A stretch of DNA of 64,000 nucleotides from DASUVM01 sp963704675 (GTDB taxonomy: Bacteria; Patescibacteriota; Saccharimonadia; Saccharimonadales; Saccharimonadaceae). The DNA is taken from the NCBI GenBank assembly GCA_963704675.1, contig OY969928.1, positions 558,001 to 622,000 of the forward strand, read 5' to 3'. The notes below the pieces were generated by a model. The model saw only the letters and a program-made list of their open reading frames with translations. It was not told the DNA's origin and did not search any database. A program made the position numbers and the translations under genes. Shown here one piece after another: positions 6,889 through 16,097 of this stretch (position 1 is its first letter; the number at the start of each line of letters is the position of its first letter).

Positions 6889-9848
6889 CGATGCTTTTCA
6901 AGACTGACGATAAGTTTTTTATTCTCTACGCTTACTTCTGTCGTATGCTCAAGCGACGCATCAGCCAGCACATCAGCTAGTGTTTCGTTCGTGATCGTTT
7001 TCTTATGAGTTTCGATGGCAATTTTCATATCATCGTCATCACTTTCTAGATAAAGTGCAATTCGATCATCAACATTAAGCCCTGCTTTTTTACGAAAGCT
7101 TTGTACATGACGAATTACTTCGCGCATAAGGCCTTCACGCTCTAATGCTGGCGTCAGCTCAAGGTTAAGCTCAATTGAAGGATTTGAATTTTTACCTTCT
7201 TCCGTTACCGTTTTGACCTCTTTTACATTAAGTTCTTCTTTAACAATCTCAAGTAATTCTTGATTCAACGCAGCAGGCGCAACAGAGCTCAGTGTATTGA
7301 CAAGTGTTGCAGAAGCTAGCGGCTGGCGTACCTTTATGCCAGCAGCAGCCCGTTTCGAAAGACCGTCATTTATTGCTTGGCGAAGATCTGCCATGCTCTG
7401 CAGAGTAAGCTCATTCACATGACCAGCTTCTGGCCAGTCGAGCAAGTGTACACTTTCGCCACCCGTCAGCTTTTGGTAAAGCTCTTCAGCTAAGAACGGC
7501 GTAAATGGCGCCATTATCATACTCAGCTGCGTCAGTACATAATGCAGCGTGTGGTAGGCCTGTTGCTTATCGGCATCATCGCCACTTTTCCAGAAACGGC
7601 GACGCGAACGGCGCACATACCAGTTTGAGGCGTCTTCAATGAATGGCAAGAGCGGCTTGGTTGCGCTTGGAATATCATAAGCATCCATATGCTTTTGAAC
7701 TTCTTGATTCAACTGGTGAATGCGGCTCACAATCCATTGATCAAGCGGGTTCTTCAAGTTCACAGTTGGATCAGAAAGATCATCATTAAATTCCCAATCA
7801 TCAACTTCGGCGTATAGGGTAAAGAAGTCATACATATTCCACACCATACTAAGTTTACGAGCTGTGTCGTTTACATCTTTGTCTTGCAAGGCAAAGTCTT
7901 CGCCATTGAGTAGTGGGCTAGAGAGTAAAAGCAAACGCCAGCTATCAGCTGAATACTTATCCATAAGCTCAGTTGGATCAGTAAAATTACCGAAACTTTT
8001 ACTCATCTTTCGACCATCATTGCCCGCTAGTGTCCCTGTAACAATAACGTTTTTAAAGGCATTTTTACCAAACAGACCAACGCTTACGGCATGCGTGTAA
8101 TAGAACCAGGCGCGTACTTGACTAACATATTCAACGATGAAGTCGCCCGGAAAGTTTTGCTCGAACTTTTCGACGTTTTCAAACGGATAATGGAACTGTG
8201 CAAACGGCATCGAACCGCTTTCGAACCAACAATCGAGCACTTTATCGATACGTTTATACTTAATGCCGTCGATAGTAAAGGTAATATCATCAACCCATGG
8301 TCGATGATAATCATCAAGCTCAACACCGCTTAATTCTTTTAGCTCAGCGTAACTTCCAACAACTTTGACATGCTCATTGCCGTCTTTATCAATACCCTTC
8401 CAAACCGGCATAGCGGTTGCCCAAAAGCGATCGCGCGATATATTCCAATCTGGCGCTTGGAGCATCGTTTTTTCAAAGCGGCCATGCTTAATATGTTCAG
8501 GAAACCAATCAATGTGCTCTGTATTTTCTTCGAGCATTTCAGTACGCTGACCATCGATATCCATAAACCAACTTGGGTGGGCACGATACATAAGGCGATT
8601 ACCATTACGAAGATTATGCGGATATTCATGCTGAATATAATCGATTTTCCAAACAATGCCACGCTCTTTTAATTCTTTGGCGATTCGTTTATTATTTTCC
8701 CAAACATCCAAGCCTTTCCAGTCGCCTTCCGTATAGGTGCCATATTCGTCGAGCACATGCACAATTGGAATATCCTTTTCTTTCGCAAGTTCAAAATCTT
8801 CTTCACCATAGGCAGGTGCAAGGTGAACTATTCCAGTACCTGACTCATCTGAGACATAATCAGCAGTCCAAACCCTAAAAATATTCTGAGAGTTAGTTCC
8901 TGGATATTCCTTAACTCTGATCGTTTCTTCAAACAGAGGAGCATACTCTAATCCTACAAGTTCTTCACCGCTCACCGTTGCGAGCTCTTTATACTCAATC
9001 GGTTCGTGCTTCTCATTAGTGAATACTTGTTTACATAGACTCTTTGCTAAAACCAGTTTCATACCATCATTTAATTGCACGATTGAATACGTAAGATCCT
9101 TATTAACTGCCAAGGCAATATTACCAGGGAGTGTCCATGGCGTGGTGGTCCACGCCAACAGATAGGCGCCTTCAAGAGGGGTATTGGCAAGCTGCGGAAA
9201 AACTTTAAACTTCACATACACACTTGGATCTGTCACCATCTGATACGCGCCGGCGTCCATCGTTACTTCGGCTTTTGAAAGCGGTGTAGCCCATTTGGTG
9301 TCATACATAAGCACCCGCTCGCCTTCATAGATTTTGCCTTTTTCATAGAGTTGTTTAAATGCCCACCAGACGCTTTCCATGTAGTCTTTATCCATGGTTT
9401 TATAAGCGCCTTTAAAATCAACCCAACGGCCGCTGCGCTCAACCACGTCTTCCCAGAGATTGCTGGTTTGCACCATGCTTTCCCGGGCAGTTTTAATGTA
9501 ATCTTCAAGGCTAATTTTGGTACCAATTTCGTGACGATCAGTAATGCCAAGTTTTTTCTCAACGAAGTTTTCGGCTGGCAGACCATGACAATCCCAGCCC
9601 CAAACACGTTCAACGCGTTTGCCCTTCATTGTCCAATAGCGTGGAATGGCGTCTTTTACAATTGAGCTCAAGAGAGTTCCGTGATGCGGCACGCCAGTGA
9701 TGAATGGAGGGCCATCGTAAAAGACGTAAGCGTTATCAGCTGGCCGATTCTCGACTGACTTTTCAAACGTTTTATGTTCTTTCCAGTACTTTACAAGTTC
9801 TTTTTCGTATTCGATCGCCCGGCGGCGGGTGCCCGATTTAAATTTCAT
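6885..9848 (-). CDS. ileS: Isoleucyl-tRNA synthetase
   Basis: Charges tRNA-Ile in the cytoplasm. The class I signature appears as PHHGTL near residue 53 and KMSKS (GRKMSKSFG) near residue 600; the editing domain lies between them and the anticodon-binding region follows. At 987 aa with this HIGH variant it belongs to the eukaryote-like IleS type, which is associated with mupirocin tolerance (family knowledge, not tested here). It overlaps the Nudix gene by 11 bp and is the last gene of an operon whose leader is an isoleucine T-box, which explains its control. Confidence 0.97.
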   Translation of the reverse strand: MKFKSGTRRRAIEYEKELVKYWKEHKTFEKSVENRPADNAYVFYDGPPFITGVPHHGTLLSSIVKDAIPRYWTMKGKRVERVWGWDCHGLPAENFVEKKLGITDRHEIGTKISLEDYIKTARESMVQTSNLWEDVVERSGRWVDFKGAYKTMDKDYMESVWWAFKQLYEKGKIYEGERVLMYDTKWATPLSKAEVTMDAGAYQMVTDPSVYVKFKVFPQLANTPLEGAYLLAWTTTPWTLPGNIALAVNKDLTYSIVQLNDGMKLVLAKSLCKQVFTNEKHEPIEYKELATVSGEELVGLEYAPLFEETIRVKEYPGTNSQNIFRVWTADYVSDESGTGIVHLAPAYGEEDFELAKEKDIPIVHVLDEYGTYTEGDWKGLDVWENNKRIAKELKERGIVWKIDYIQHEYPHNLRNGNRLMYRAHPSWFMDIDGQRTEMLEENTEHIDWFPEHIKHGRFEKTMLQAPDWNISRDRFWATAMPVWKGIDKDGNEHVKVVGSYAELKELSGVELDDYHRPWVDDITFTIDGIKYKRIDKVLDCWFESGSMPFAQFHYPFENVEKFEQNFPGDFIVEYVSQVRAWFYYTHAVSVGLFGKNAFKNVIVTGTLAGNDGRKMSKSFGNFTDPTELMDKYSADSWRLLLLSSPLLNGEDFALQDKDVNDTARKLSMVWNMYDFFTLYAEVDDWEFNDDLSDPTVNLKNPLDQWIVSRIHQLNQEVQKHMDAYDIPSATKPLLPFIEDASNWYVRRSRRRFWKSGDDADKQQAYHTLHYVLTQLSMIMAPFTPFLAEELYQKLTGGESVHLLDWPEAGHVNELTLQSMADLRQAINDGLSKRAAAGIKVRQPLASATLVNTLSSVAPAALNQELLEIVKEELNVKEVKTVTEEGKNSNPSIELNLELTPALEREGLMREVIRHVQSFRKKAGLNVDDRIALYLESDDDDMKIAIETHKKTITNETLADVLADASLEHTTEVSVENKKLIVSLEKHR

Positions 9849-10419
9849 CGCTATTCTCCTTCTTTTCTGCGTTAATCCATCTGAGTAAGATGAGCGCTAT
9901 TCGCTCTTCACTTATATCACCGTTCATAATCATCTTTACAACAACGTCATAATCGTAAAACGCGAAACCAGCAATATGATCAACTTCGTTTTCTTTCAGC
10001 TGTTGACCACCTTGATGCATTTGCCAGACAGTGGCTTCAAAAACAAATAGGTCCCATTCAACAGTTGTACCGAGAGTTGATTTTTGCACTAAGCTCAAAG
10101 TGATAACATCAACTCCAGCCTCTTCCATCGCTTCGTTCTTGGCTTGCTCTTCGGCTGCTGTAATAATTGCTTTGCCACTTTCACGATACTTTATAAATTC
10201 ATCAACTGAATCAAATACTTTACCGCCAGGCAGACGAAAATCATACTTTTGCAGTTCGCGGCGGAATTCCTTTGTTAACAAAACTTTCTTTGCTTGTTTG
10301 TCGGCAATAATTAAACGTACACCTGGGGCGCGTCGTGCAATTTCAAAAACACGAGCATCAGCCTGAACTTCTTGCACAAGCTCAAATATCTTTCCTTTTG
10401 CGAGTAATCGCTCTTTCAT
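9838..10419 (-). CDS. Nudix hydrolase family protein
   Basis: 193 aa. The Nudix fold is recognisable from RLPGGK and the helix QAKNEAMEEAGVDV, with a roughly 20-residue insertion between the glycine and the helix compared with the standard GX5EX7REUXEEXGU box. The E-x-x-x-x-E-E pattern is retained (AKNEAMEEAG), so activity on a nucleoside-diphosphate derivative is plausible. It overlaps the CYTH gene by 4 bp and ileS by 11 bp, so all three are translated together. Substrate cannot be predicted. Confidence 0.85.
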   Translation of the reverse strand: MKERLLAKGKIFELVQEVQADARVFEIARRAPGVRLIIADKQAKKVLLTKEFRRELQKYDFRLPGGKVFDSVDEFIKYRESGKAIITAAEEQAKNEAMEEAGVDVITLSLVQKSTLGTTVEWDLFVFEATVWQMHQGGQQLKENEVDHIAGFAFYDYDVVVKMIMNGDISEERIALILLRWINAEKKENSDEI

Positions 10420-10955
10420 AGCGAACCCTCTTCTAAATATAGCGGTTCGTAGCCAAAATCTGCTAATTGCGGCTCAATATCACGGTAACTTTTACCAGCA
10501 AGCCGGCCAGCAGCACTGACAATATCTTGCGTCACATCAGCCAAGCAGCATTCGGGCGGCTCAAATTTAGTCATAGCATCATCGCTATTAAATTCAAAGT
10601 CAATCAGCACCAAGCCTTCAAGTTTTTCAAGATACACATCAATCTCAGCATCATGACCATAAATTGTGCAGTAAAAACGGCGCTTCACTAATTCTTTTTT
10701 CGAGATACTTGTAAATGCATCGTATTCTTCCTGCGTTAGTGGAATCGTGTCTTCACTTTGGCGCGACGAGTCATTGTCTTCAACTGGTATTTTTTTGGTT
10801 AATTCTAAAATCTCACCGCGCATACGCAGGCGAATGTTGGCGTGATCAATGTCTGGAATATAGATATCGCGGATAATTTCAGAACGCGCACCATTAATCT
10901 GTGCCGGGATGTAGCGCGCTAGATAGGTTTTCTCTCGCTCGAGCTCGCTTGCCAT
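10416..10955 (-). CDS. CYTH domain protein (triphosphate tunnel enzyme family)
   Basis: 179 aa. The N-terminal ELEREK is the ExExK signature of the CYTH/triphosphate tunnel superfamily (adenylate cyclase CyaB, thiamine triphosphatase, inorganic triphosphatase). Later charged strands (RLRMRG, ELTKKIP, IDFEFNS) fit the eight-stranded tunnel. First gene of the T-box operon with a Nudix hydrolase and ileS; both upstream proteins act on phosphoanhydrides. The start at 10955 has GGAGAG upstream, directly after the attenuator. Confidence 0.8.
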   Translation of the reverse strand: MASELEREKTYLARYIPAQINGARSEIIRDIYIPDIDHANIRLRMRGEILELTKKIPVEDNDSSRQSEDTIPLTQEEYDAFTSISKKELVKRRFYCTIYGHDAEIDVYLEKLEGLVLIDFEFNSDDAMTKFEPPECCLADVTQDIVSAAGRLAGKSYRDIEPQLADFGYEPLYLEEGSL

Positions 10956-11164
10956 GTTCTCTCCAATAAAAAATTACTTCTTTTGCCTACTGGAACCCAA
11001 GTTTCTGGGCGGTACCATCCAGCTTCCAAAAGAAGTAACTCTTTTAGCACTTACTTATCGATCTGACGCGTCGATATACGTCGGGTTCTACTTTTGTTAC
11101 ATACAACTTCTTCCCGCTACTTCGTGGGTGATAGCCACTCATCCGTTTCTACACGGAATGTATT
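10956..11164 (-). promoter_or_regulatory. T-box riboswitch (isoleucine) with intrinsic terminator
   Basis: The minus-strand leader contains the T-box core GGATGGTACCGCCCAG (about 11020-11005), and a stem-loop GTGG-CTATCA-CCCAC upstream (about 11120) that can present an AUC isoleucine specifier. TTACTTCTTTT at 11038-11028 pairs perfectly with 10984-10974, followed by six U: an attenuator that encloses the T-box core. The family senses uncharged tRNA and prevents termination. The downstream operon ends in ileS, in agreement with the proposed specifier. Confidence 0.85.
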
Positions 11165-11170
11165 TATTAC

Positions 11171-11199
11171 ACTATACTACTCTTTTTCTCGATCGGCAA
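11171..11199 (-). promoter_or_regulatory. Promoter of the T-box operon
   Basis: TTGCCG - 17 bp - TATAGT on the minus strand, lying in the last codons of the upstream gene (11177-11464). Predicted transcript start about 11164. Confidence 0.65.
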
Positions 11200-11464
11200 A
11201 TAGCTCATACCGAGCGATGACATCGTCGGGGTCTTCATCAGTTTCGCCCCAAGCTCGTAATAGCCTGTCGTATAGCGCACCGAGCACTTCATGCTCGCTT
11301 AAATCTCTGAGATCAGCTATTTCATCGTTAAAGTTAAGTTCTTCAACCTTCCCACACACATCGGCAAATGCATTGAGAACATTATTCCAAAAAATACGCT
11401 CGGCATCTTCCTCCTTCTCAGCTGTGAAATCGTGTAATCGTTCTGAGCCAGAAGATATTTCCAT
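11177..11464 (-). CDS. Small acidic protein, 95 aa, unknown function
   Basis: Not recognised. Helical and strongly acidic (many Glu/Asp), no cysteine motif apart from one Cys, no membrane segment. It starts 1 bp after the VKOR stop, so it is probably co-transcribed with it. AT-type codon use matches the core genome. The downstream ileS operon promoter lies inside its 3' end. Confidence 0.6.
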   Translation of the reverse strand: MEISSGSERLHDFTAEKEEDAERIFWNNVLNAFADVCGKVEELNFNDEIADLRDLSEHEVLGALYDRLLRAWGETDEDPDDVIARYELFADREKE

Positions 11465-11465
11465 A

Positions 11466-12062
11466 TTAAAACAACCCTTCCCTAAATTGTATCAACACTA
11501 ATACCACCATGACCGCCAACCACAGTGCAGTGATAAACTTGTCATAATCTTTTTGCAGCCACATAAGTATTCGCTGGTGAATCTTTTGTGGCAAATACAG
11601 ATTATTTTCACGTAAGTTGTAGCGCAGCAGTATTTCAAAAAGAATCGTTGTGACGAAGGTAACTACCAAGCACCACGGGCAAAGAATTTGAATAACATAC
11701 ACACTTTGAAAAAAGAGCCAATAAGCAAAGATAAGTCCGAGACCAAAGCAAATTTGTGCCGCAAGCATAAATGGCTTTGGAAATTTTACACCGCCGAGGC
11801 CCGCTACGGCCAATGTAATAACAACCGCATAGCCCATCAGACCGATATATGAATTCGGAAAGCCAAATACTGAAGCTTGAAAAGTTTTCATAACACTCGC
11901 ACAATTTAAAACAGCATTAAAGCTACAGCTTAATTGGGCATTTGGATCCTGTAAAAGATGAATTTTCTCAACACTCAATACAAATGCCGAAACCAGCCCA
12001 AGTACACCGAATACCAGCATTGTGCCAAAAATCCAGCGGTCGCTTCTTATTTTGTTGAACAT
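11466..12062 (-). CDS. Vitamin K epoxide reductase (VKOR) family membrane protein
   Basis: Integral membrane quinone-linked oxidoreductase that makes disulfides in exported proteins, standing in for DsbB. About 198 aa with five hydrophobic helices; conserved loop cysteines (SCSFNAVLNCASV) and the CPWC redox motif (ILCPWCLV) are present. The ATG at 12062 is preferred (GAGG upstream); reading from 12140 would add 26 residues derived from the adjacent GC-rich islet. The next upstream native gene is thioredoxin-like, consistent with an oxidative folding unit. Confidence 0.9.
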   Translation of the reverse strand: MFNKIRSDRWIFGTMLVFGVLGLVSAFVLSVEKIHLLQDPNAQLSCSFNAVLNCASVMKTFQASVFGFPNSYIGLMGYAVVITLAVAGLGGVKFPKPFMLAAQICFGLGLIFAYWLFFQSVYVIQILCPWCLVVTFVTTILFEILLRYNLRENNLYLPQKIHQRILMWLQKDYDKFITALWLAVMVVLVLIQFREGLF

Positions 12063-12099
12063 ACACCTCGCCTCATTCCCACCAATAATAACACGCGAG

Positions 12100-12167
12100 C
12101 AAGAGAAGAGCCCGGCCGAAAGGCGCCGCGGCGAAGACATATGTCTTCGCGAGCTCTTCTCTCGGAA
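12100..12167. repeat. Nested palindrome at the edge of islet D
   Basis: GAGAAGAGC pairs with GCTCTTCTC and encloses a second perfect palindrome, GCGAAGACATATGTCTTCGC. It lies just after the broken islet D gene on the minus strand. No U tract follows. Confidence 0.5.
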
Positions 12168-12175
12168 CGGGCTGG

Positions 12176-12605
12176 TCAGATGGGATTACTCTTGTCGCGG
12201 TACGCCTCTAGCAAGGAGTCAGCCTCGGCGTCGCTGATGCACAACCTGACATCCTCGGCATCGGCTTTGAGTTCTGCGAACTTTGCCACCACCTTTTTCG
12301 CCACTCGATGACCGCGCGGGCCTCTTCCTGCAAGTGGAAACACCGGAGCCCTTTAGCACTGGCGCCAATGGAAGCAGCTCCTTCACCTCTAAGAAGCCGG
12401 CCTCCCAGAAGAGTCGCGAATCCTGCGCCTCCGACACCCTGGCAGCCTTCTCGAAAGACGTCTTGATTTCCTTCGGAACGGTGATGATCGATCCTACCTG
12501 CAGGTATTGCTTCGCCTTCTGGATATTCTTTTTACTTCGAAGCGTAGGCTGGTAGCGGCTCCAGGCTGAAAGAGAGTTCCAAACGGCACTACCAAGCGTG
12601 AGTCC
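12176..12605 (-). pseudogene. Frame-broken GC-rich coding remnant (islet D)
   Basis: Coding-like sequence in the same frame continues past the TAG at the end of the 73-aa ORF upstream: it reads SAWSRYQPTLRSKKN, then KEIKTSFEKAARVSEAQD and FWEAGFLEVKELL, then needs two -1 shifts (near an AAAGGGC and an AAAAAGG run) to continue as LQEEARAVIEWRKK and VVAKFAELKADAEDVR, ending at TGA 12176-12178. The pieces together look like a soluble helical domain. Either a decaying transferred gene or sequence errors. Not recognised as a known family. Confidence 0.5.
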
Positions 12606-12827
12606 CTACAAGAAGAGATTGGGGTCACCCATCGGGGACAAAAAGACTATTATTGGAACGATGACACACAAAATTGCCACCGCGGAAAAGAGACCAACAA
12701 AGGCCGACACTGGAAGCGGTTCAGCCCTCACGCAGTCGACTACCCGCCGAGCTTCCCTATTGGTCGGATCGGCGACGTAGAGCTCCGAGTCCACAGGCTC
12801 ACCTCTTTCAGAGAATTGGTAACCCAA
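12606..12827 (-). CDS. Small membrane protein, 73 aa (islet D)
   Basis: GC-rich ORF beginning with TTG, with AAGGG just upstream. Residues 1-38 are polar, then one strong membrane helix (VSAFVGLFSAVAILCVIVP, extending through IIVFL) and a short tail. It ends with TAG, yet the same frame continues as plausible coding sequence (see 12176-12605), so it may be the front half of a larger membrane-anchored protein. It splits the thioredoxin-like/VKOR pair. Not recognised. Confidence 0.5.
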   Translation of the reverse strand: MGYQFSERGEPVDSELYVADPTNREARRVVDCVRAEPLPVSAFVGLFSAVAILCVIVPIIVFLSPMGDPNLFL

Positions 12828-12855
12828 AGAACCCTTATCATAATGTTAGATAAAC

Positions 12856-13113
12856 TCAAGAATAGTAGCTAACTTCGCTGATGGTTGGCAGCGGCAACCC
12901 GCGCCACATCTGTTGCAGCTGGCCACCGTCGTCGAGGGCGATCATTGTGGGATATTCAACGATATCGTACGTCCGGCAAAACTGCGTGCCTTCTGGCGTG
13001 TCAGGATCAAGGGTTTCCAGCTCTCTGCCAATGCGCTGCTTGAACTCGCGCATAAATTCAATAACCGGGCGCGCATGTTCGCTATTGTCTTTGTATATAA
13101 TAATTGTTCTCAC
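12856..13113 (-). CDS. Thioredoxin-fold protein lacking CxxC
   Basis: 85 aa. The pattern TIIIYKDNSEHARPVIEF..., with a later IVEYPTMIALDDGG, matches a glutaredoxin/thioredoxin fold including the cis-Pro (YPT), but the N-terminal CxxC is replaced by DNSEH; one Cys remains (FCRTY). It is therefore unlikely to be a normal dithiol oxidoreductase. GTG is the start; a TATACT -10 box ends 7 bp before it, so the mRNA should be leaderless. Ancestral neighbour is VKOR, separated here by islet D. Confidence 0.7.
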   Translation of the reverse strand: MRTIIIYKDNSEHARPVIEFMREFKQRIGRELETLDPDTPEGTQFCRTYDIVEYPTMIALDDGGQLQQMWRGLPLPTISEVSYYS

Positions 13114-13131
13114 ATATTTTAGTATAAACCA

Positions 13132-13162
13132 AAAAGCTCCCGTTTTTTACGCGAGAGCTTTT
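13132..13162. terminator. Terminator of nrdJ
   Basis: AAAAGCTCCCG and CGAGAGCTTTT form an 11-bp stem with one mismatch (G-U in one direction), loop about 9 nt, followed by T runs. It lies 19 bp after the nrdJ stop. Confidence 0.7.
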
Positions 13163-13180
13163 CTTTTTAGTGTCTATAGC

Positions 13181-15955
13181 TTAACTGCAGCCAGTCGTAC
13201 TACCACAACGATCGCATACGTAACAAGTACCAGCTTGTCGGGTAATGTTACCACATGTACTGCATAACGGCGCAGACCCTACTGAAGCAATAGTGCTCAC
13301 CGTGCTTGCTTGAGCGGGTTGTGCAGTTTTTAATGCTGGTTCACTGATCACTTTTTTTGTTTCGATTCTTTCAGATGTTTCTTCAAGTAGACTTGTCTGC
13401 TGCTCAGCAAGTTCAGCTTCGAGATCTTCAAGGCTAGCCAAGCCGAGTTCAATGCGATCATCGAGACTAAGATAGTGCAATGCTAAGCGGCGGAAGATGT
13501 AATCAATAATCGAACTTGCAGTACGTACTTCAGGGTCGTCAGTTATACCTGCCGGTGAAAAGCTGGTATTGCTCATTCCCTTAACATATGCCTTTAAAGG
13601 CACGCCGTATTGCAAACCATAGCTAATTGAACGGCCAAAGGCATCCATAAGGCCAGCTAGGGTCGAACCCATTTTAGCAACGGTTACGAATAATTCACCC
13701 GGGGTGCCATCTTCAAACTCACCAACTGTAAAGTAACCATGCAGATCACTTACGCGGAACTCGAAGGTTCGAGAATTGCGAACTCGCGGCAAATCACGAC
13801 GAATAACGGCACGTTGAATAACTGGCTCAAGTGTCACTGTTGCAGGCTGCTCGGCAGTTTTCTCTTTCTTTTTTTCCTTCTTGTGTGACAGTGGTTGCCA
13901 AGCTTTACAGTTATCGCGGTAAATAGCAATTGCCTTAATACCTAACTTCCAGGCATCCATATGAAGCTGCTCAACATCTTCAACTGTCACTTCTTCAGGC
14001 ATATTCACAGTCTTTGATATAGCACCTGAAAGGAATGGCTGCACTGCGCCCATCATCTTAATATGGCCCATGTAGTGAATAGCGTTGTCGCCCACGGCAC
14101 AATCAAAGACACTATAATGATCCTTCTTAAGGTATGGCGCATCAATCACGTTACCCTTTTCATGAATGTATTCAACAATAGCATCGACTTCATCGGCGGC
14201 ATAGCCAAGCCTTTTCAAGGCACGTGGCACAGTTTTATTCACAATTACCATTGAGCCGCCGCCGACAAGTGTTTTATATTTTGTAAGACTGAAATCTGGC
14301 TCGATACCGGTAGTGTCACAATCCATCATAAAACCGATAGTTCCGGTAGGTGCGAGTAGACTTGCCTGGGCGTTACGAGCACCAAACCGTGCACCGAGTT
14401 CAACAGCTTCATCCCAGCTCTCAGCAGCAGCTTGTAATAAGTCTTCACTGACGAGACTAGCATCAATACTACCAACCGCTTCACGATGTTTGCGCAAAAC
14501 CCTTAATACACCTTCTTTATCTTTATTATAACCACTGAAAGGTCCGACTCGCTTAGCCATACGAGCACTCGTTGCATACGAATGGCCAGTAAGTAATGCG
14601 GTAATTGCAGCAGCTTGTGCCCGGCCTTCGTCGCTGTCGTAGGCAAGGCCCTGTGCCATTAAAAGCGCACCAAGATTTGCGTAACCAATGCCAAGCTGAC
14701 GATAGGCTTTAGCTGTTTTACCAATCTTCTCAGTTGGGTAATCTGAGTATCCAACTAGAATGTCTTGTGCTATAAAAATGACTTCAGTTGTGTGACGGAA
14801 GGCCTCGACATCAAAAGTACCATCCTCTTTCAGAAACTTCAATAAATTAAGGCTCGCTAAATTACATGCCGAATTATTGAGGTGCATATATTCTGAACAT
14901 GGGTTTGAAGCCATGATACGACCAGCATTTGGTGTCGTATGCCAATCATTAATTGTGGTATCAAACTGCATACCAGGATCGGCACACTCCCATGCGGCTT
15001 GCGCAATCTTACGAAATAATTCACGGGCTTTAACTGTTTTGTATGTCTTACCATTAGTAACACCAATTAAACCCCAATCGTCGTCGTTTTGAACAGCTTG
15101 CATGAAATCATCGTTAACACGAACAGAATTATTAGCATTTTGATATTGCAAGCTCACAGTATCGCGGCCGTTAATACCCATGTCAAAACCCGCCTCTTGC
15201 AACACATGGGCCTTACGTTCTTCGCGAGCTTTCGTTTCAATAAACTCTTCGATATCCGGGTGGTCAACGTTCAAAACTACCATTTTAGCCGCACGACGAG
15301 TTTTACCACCGCTTTTAATGGTGCCGGCTATTGAGTCAGCACCACGCATAAAACTGACAGGACCAGAAGCGTGGCCACCGCTATTGCCCAGCTTTTCGTA
15401 TGATGAACGGATCTTACTTAGGTTCAGACCAGCGCCAGAACCACCTTTGAAAATAATACCCTCTTCGGTGTACCAGCTTAGAATTGATGGCATTGTATCT
15501 TCGACATTTAAAATAAAACAGGCACTTGCTTGTTGCGAGCGATCTTCAGCGCCAATATTAAACCAAACAGGGCTGTTAAAAGCAGCGCGTTGTGTTGCTA
15601 AAATTGTTTTGAGCTCAGCATTAAAAACATCCGCCTCTTTCTCATCGAGAAAATATCCTTGTTCATACCCATATTTAGTAATAGTATCGGCAACGCGATC
15701 TATTAAATGTCTCAATGATGTTTCACGGCGCTTTGTACCTGGCGTACCATAGAAGTACTTTTGCGTCACAATATTGATAGCATTTTGACTCCAGAAATCC
15801 GGGAATTCAACATCTTTTTGTGAAAACACGACTTTACCCGTGCTTGGATTAGAAATTTCTGAATCACGCTTAACCCAATTAAGCGCTTCGTATGGATGCT
15901 CGCCAGCCTTCGTAAAAAAGCGACCAATAGCAAGCGTGGCGGTTGTGTGCGCCAT
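13181..15955 (-). CDS. nrdJ: Adenosylcobalamin-dependent (class II) ribonucleotide reductase
   Basis: Reduces ribonucleotides to deoxyribonucleotides with a B12 radical. 924 aa from the ATG at 15955, chosen because AAGGAGG is 8 bp upstream; a longer frame to 16204 has no such site. Visible: FNSPVWFNIG, QASACFILNVEDTMPS, the active-site stretch NPCSEYMHLNNSACNLASL, PTGTIGFMMDCDTTG, and a C-terminal zinc-ribbon tail (CSTCG...CYVCDRCGS). Only dNTP route seen in the window; it requires cobalamin from outside, as no B12 genes are here. Co-transcribed with nrdR. Confidence 0.96.
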   Translation of the reverse strand: MAHTTATLAIGRFFTKAGEHPYEALNWVKRDSEISNPSTGKVVFSQKDVEFPDFWSQNAINIVTQKYFYGTPGTKRRETSLRHLIDRVADTITKYGYEQGYFLDEKEADVFNAELKTILATQRAAFNSPVWFNIGAEDRSQQASACFILNVEDTMPSILSWYTEEGIIFKGGSGAGLNLSKIRSSYEKLGNSGGHASGPVSFMRGADSIAGTIKSGGKTRRAAKMVVLNVDHPDIEEFIETKAREERKAHVLQEAGFDMGINGRDTVSLQYQNANNSVRVNDDFMQAVQNDDDWGLIGVTNGKTYKTVKARELFRKIAQAAWECADPGMQFDTTINDWHTTPNAGRIMASNPCSEYMHLNNSACNLASLNLLKFLKEDGTFDVEAFRHTTEVIFIAQDILVGYSDYPTEKIGKTAKAYRQLGIGYANLGALLMAQGLAYDSDEGRAQAAAITALLTGHSYATSARMAKRVGPFSGYNKDKEGVLRVLRKHREAVGSIDASLVSEDLLQAAAESWDEAVELGARFGARNAQASLLAPTGTIGFMMDCDTTGIEPDFSLTKYKTLVGGGSMVIVNKTVPRALKRLGYAADEVDAIVEYIHEKGNVIDAPYLKKDHYSVFDCAVGDNAIHYMGHIKMMGAVQPFLSGAISKTVNMPEEVTVEDVEQLHMDAWKLGIKAIAIYRDNCKAWQPLSHKKEKKKEKTAEQPATVTLEPVIQRAVIRRDLPRVRNSRTFEFRVSDLHGYFTVGEFEDGTPGELFVTVAKMGSTLAGLMDAFGRSISYGLQYGVPLKAYVKGMSNTSFSPAGITDDPEVRTASSIIDYIFRRLALHYLSLDDRIELGLASLEDLEAELAEQQTSLLEETSERIETKKVISEPALKTAQPAQASTVSTIASVGSAPLCSTCGNITRQAGTCYVCDRCGSTTGCS

Positions 15956-16097
15956 AGTTTGACCCTCCTTGGTGATTCTCACCCTTGTTTTAGTTTGTTT
16001 ATTGTTTGTCGGTTCCCCTCCGACCGGCAAACTTCTGTTTGTTTTCGTAAACGCTTTATTGGTCTCTTCAGGATATGCAGCGCGCCACCCCGGAACG

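Noticed and set aside
15956..16097. Cobalamin riboswitch before nrdJ
   Set aside because: The spacer has only a simple GTTTG..CGGT/ACCG..CAAAC hairpin; no B12 core.
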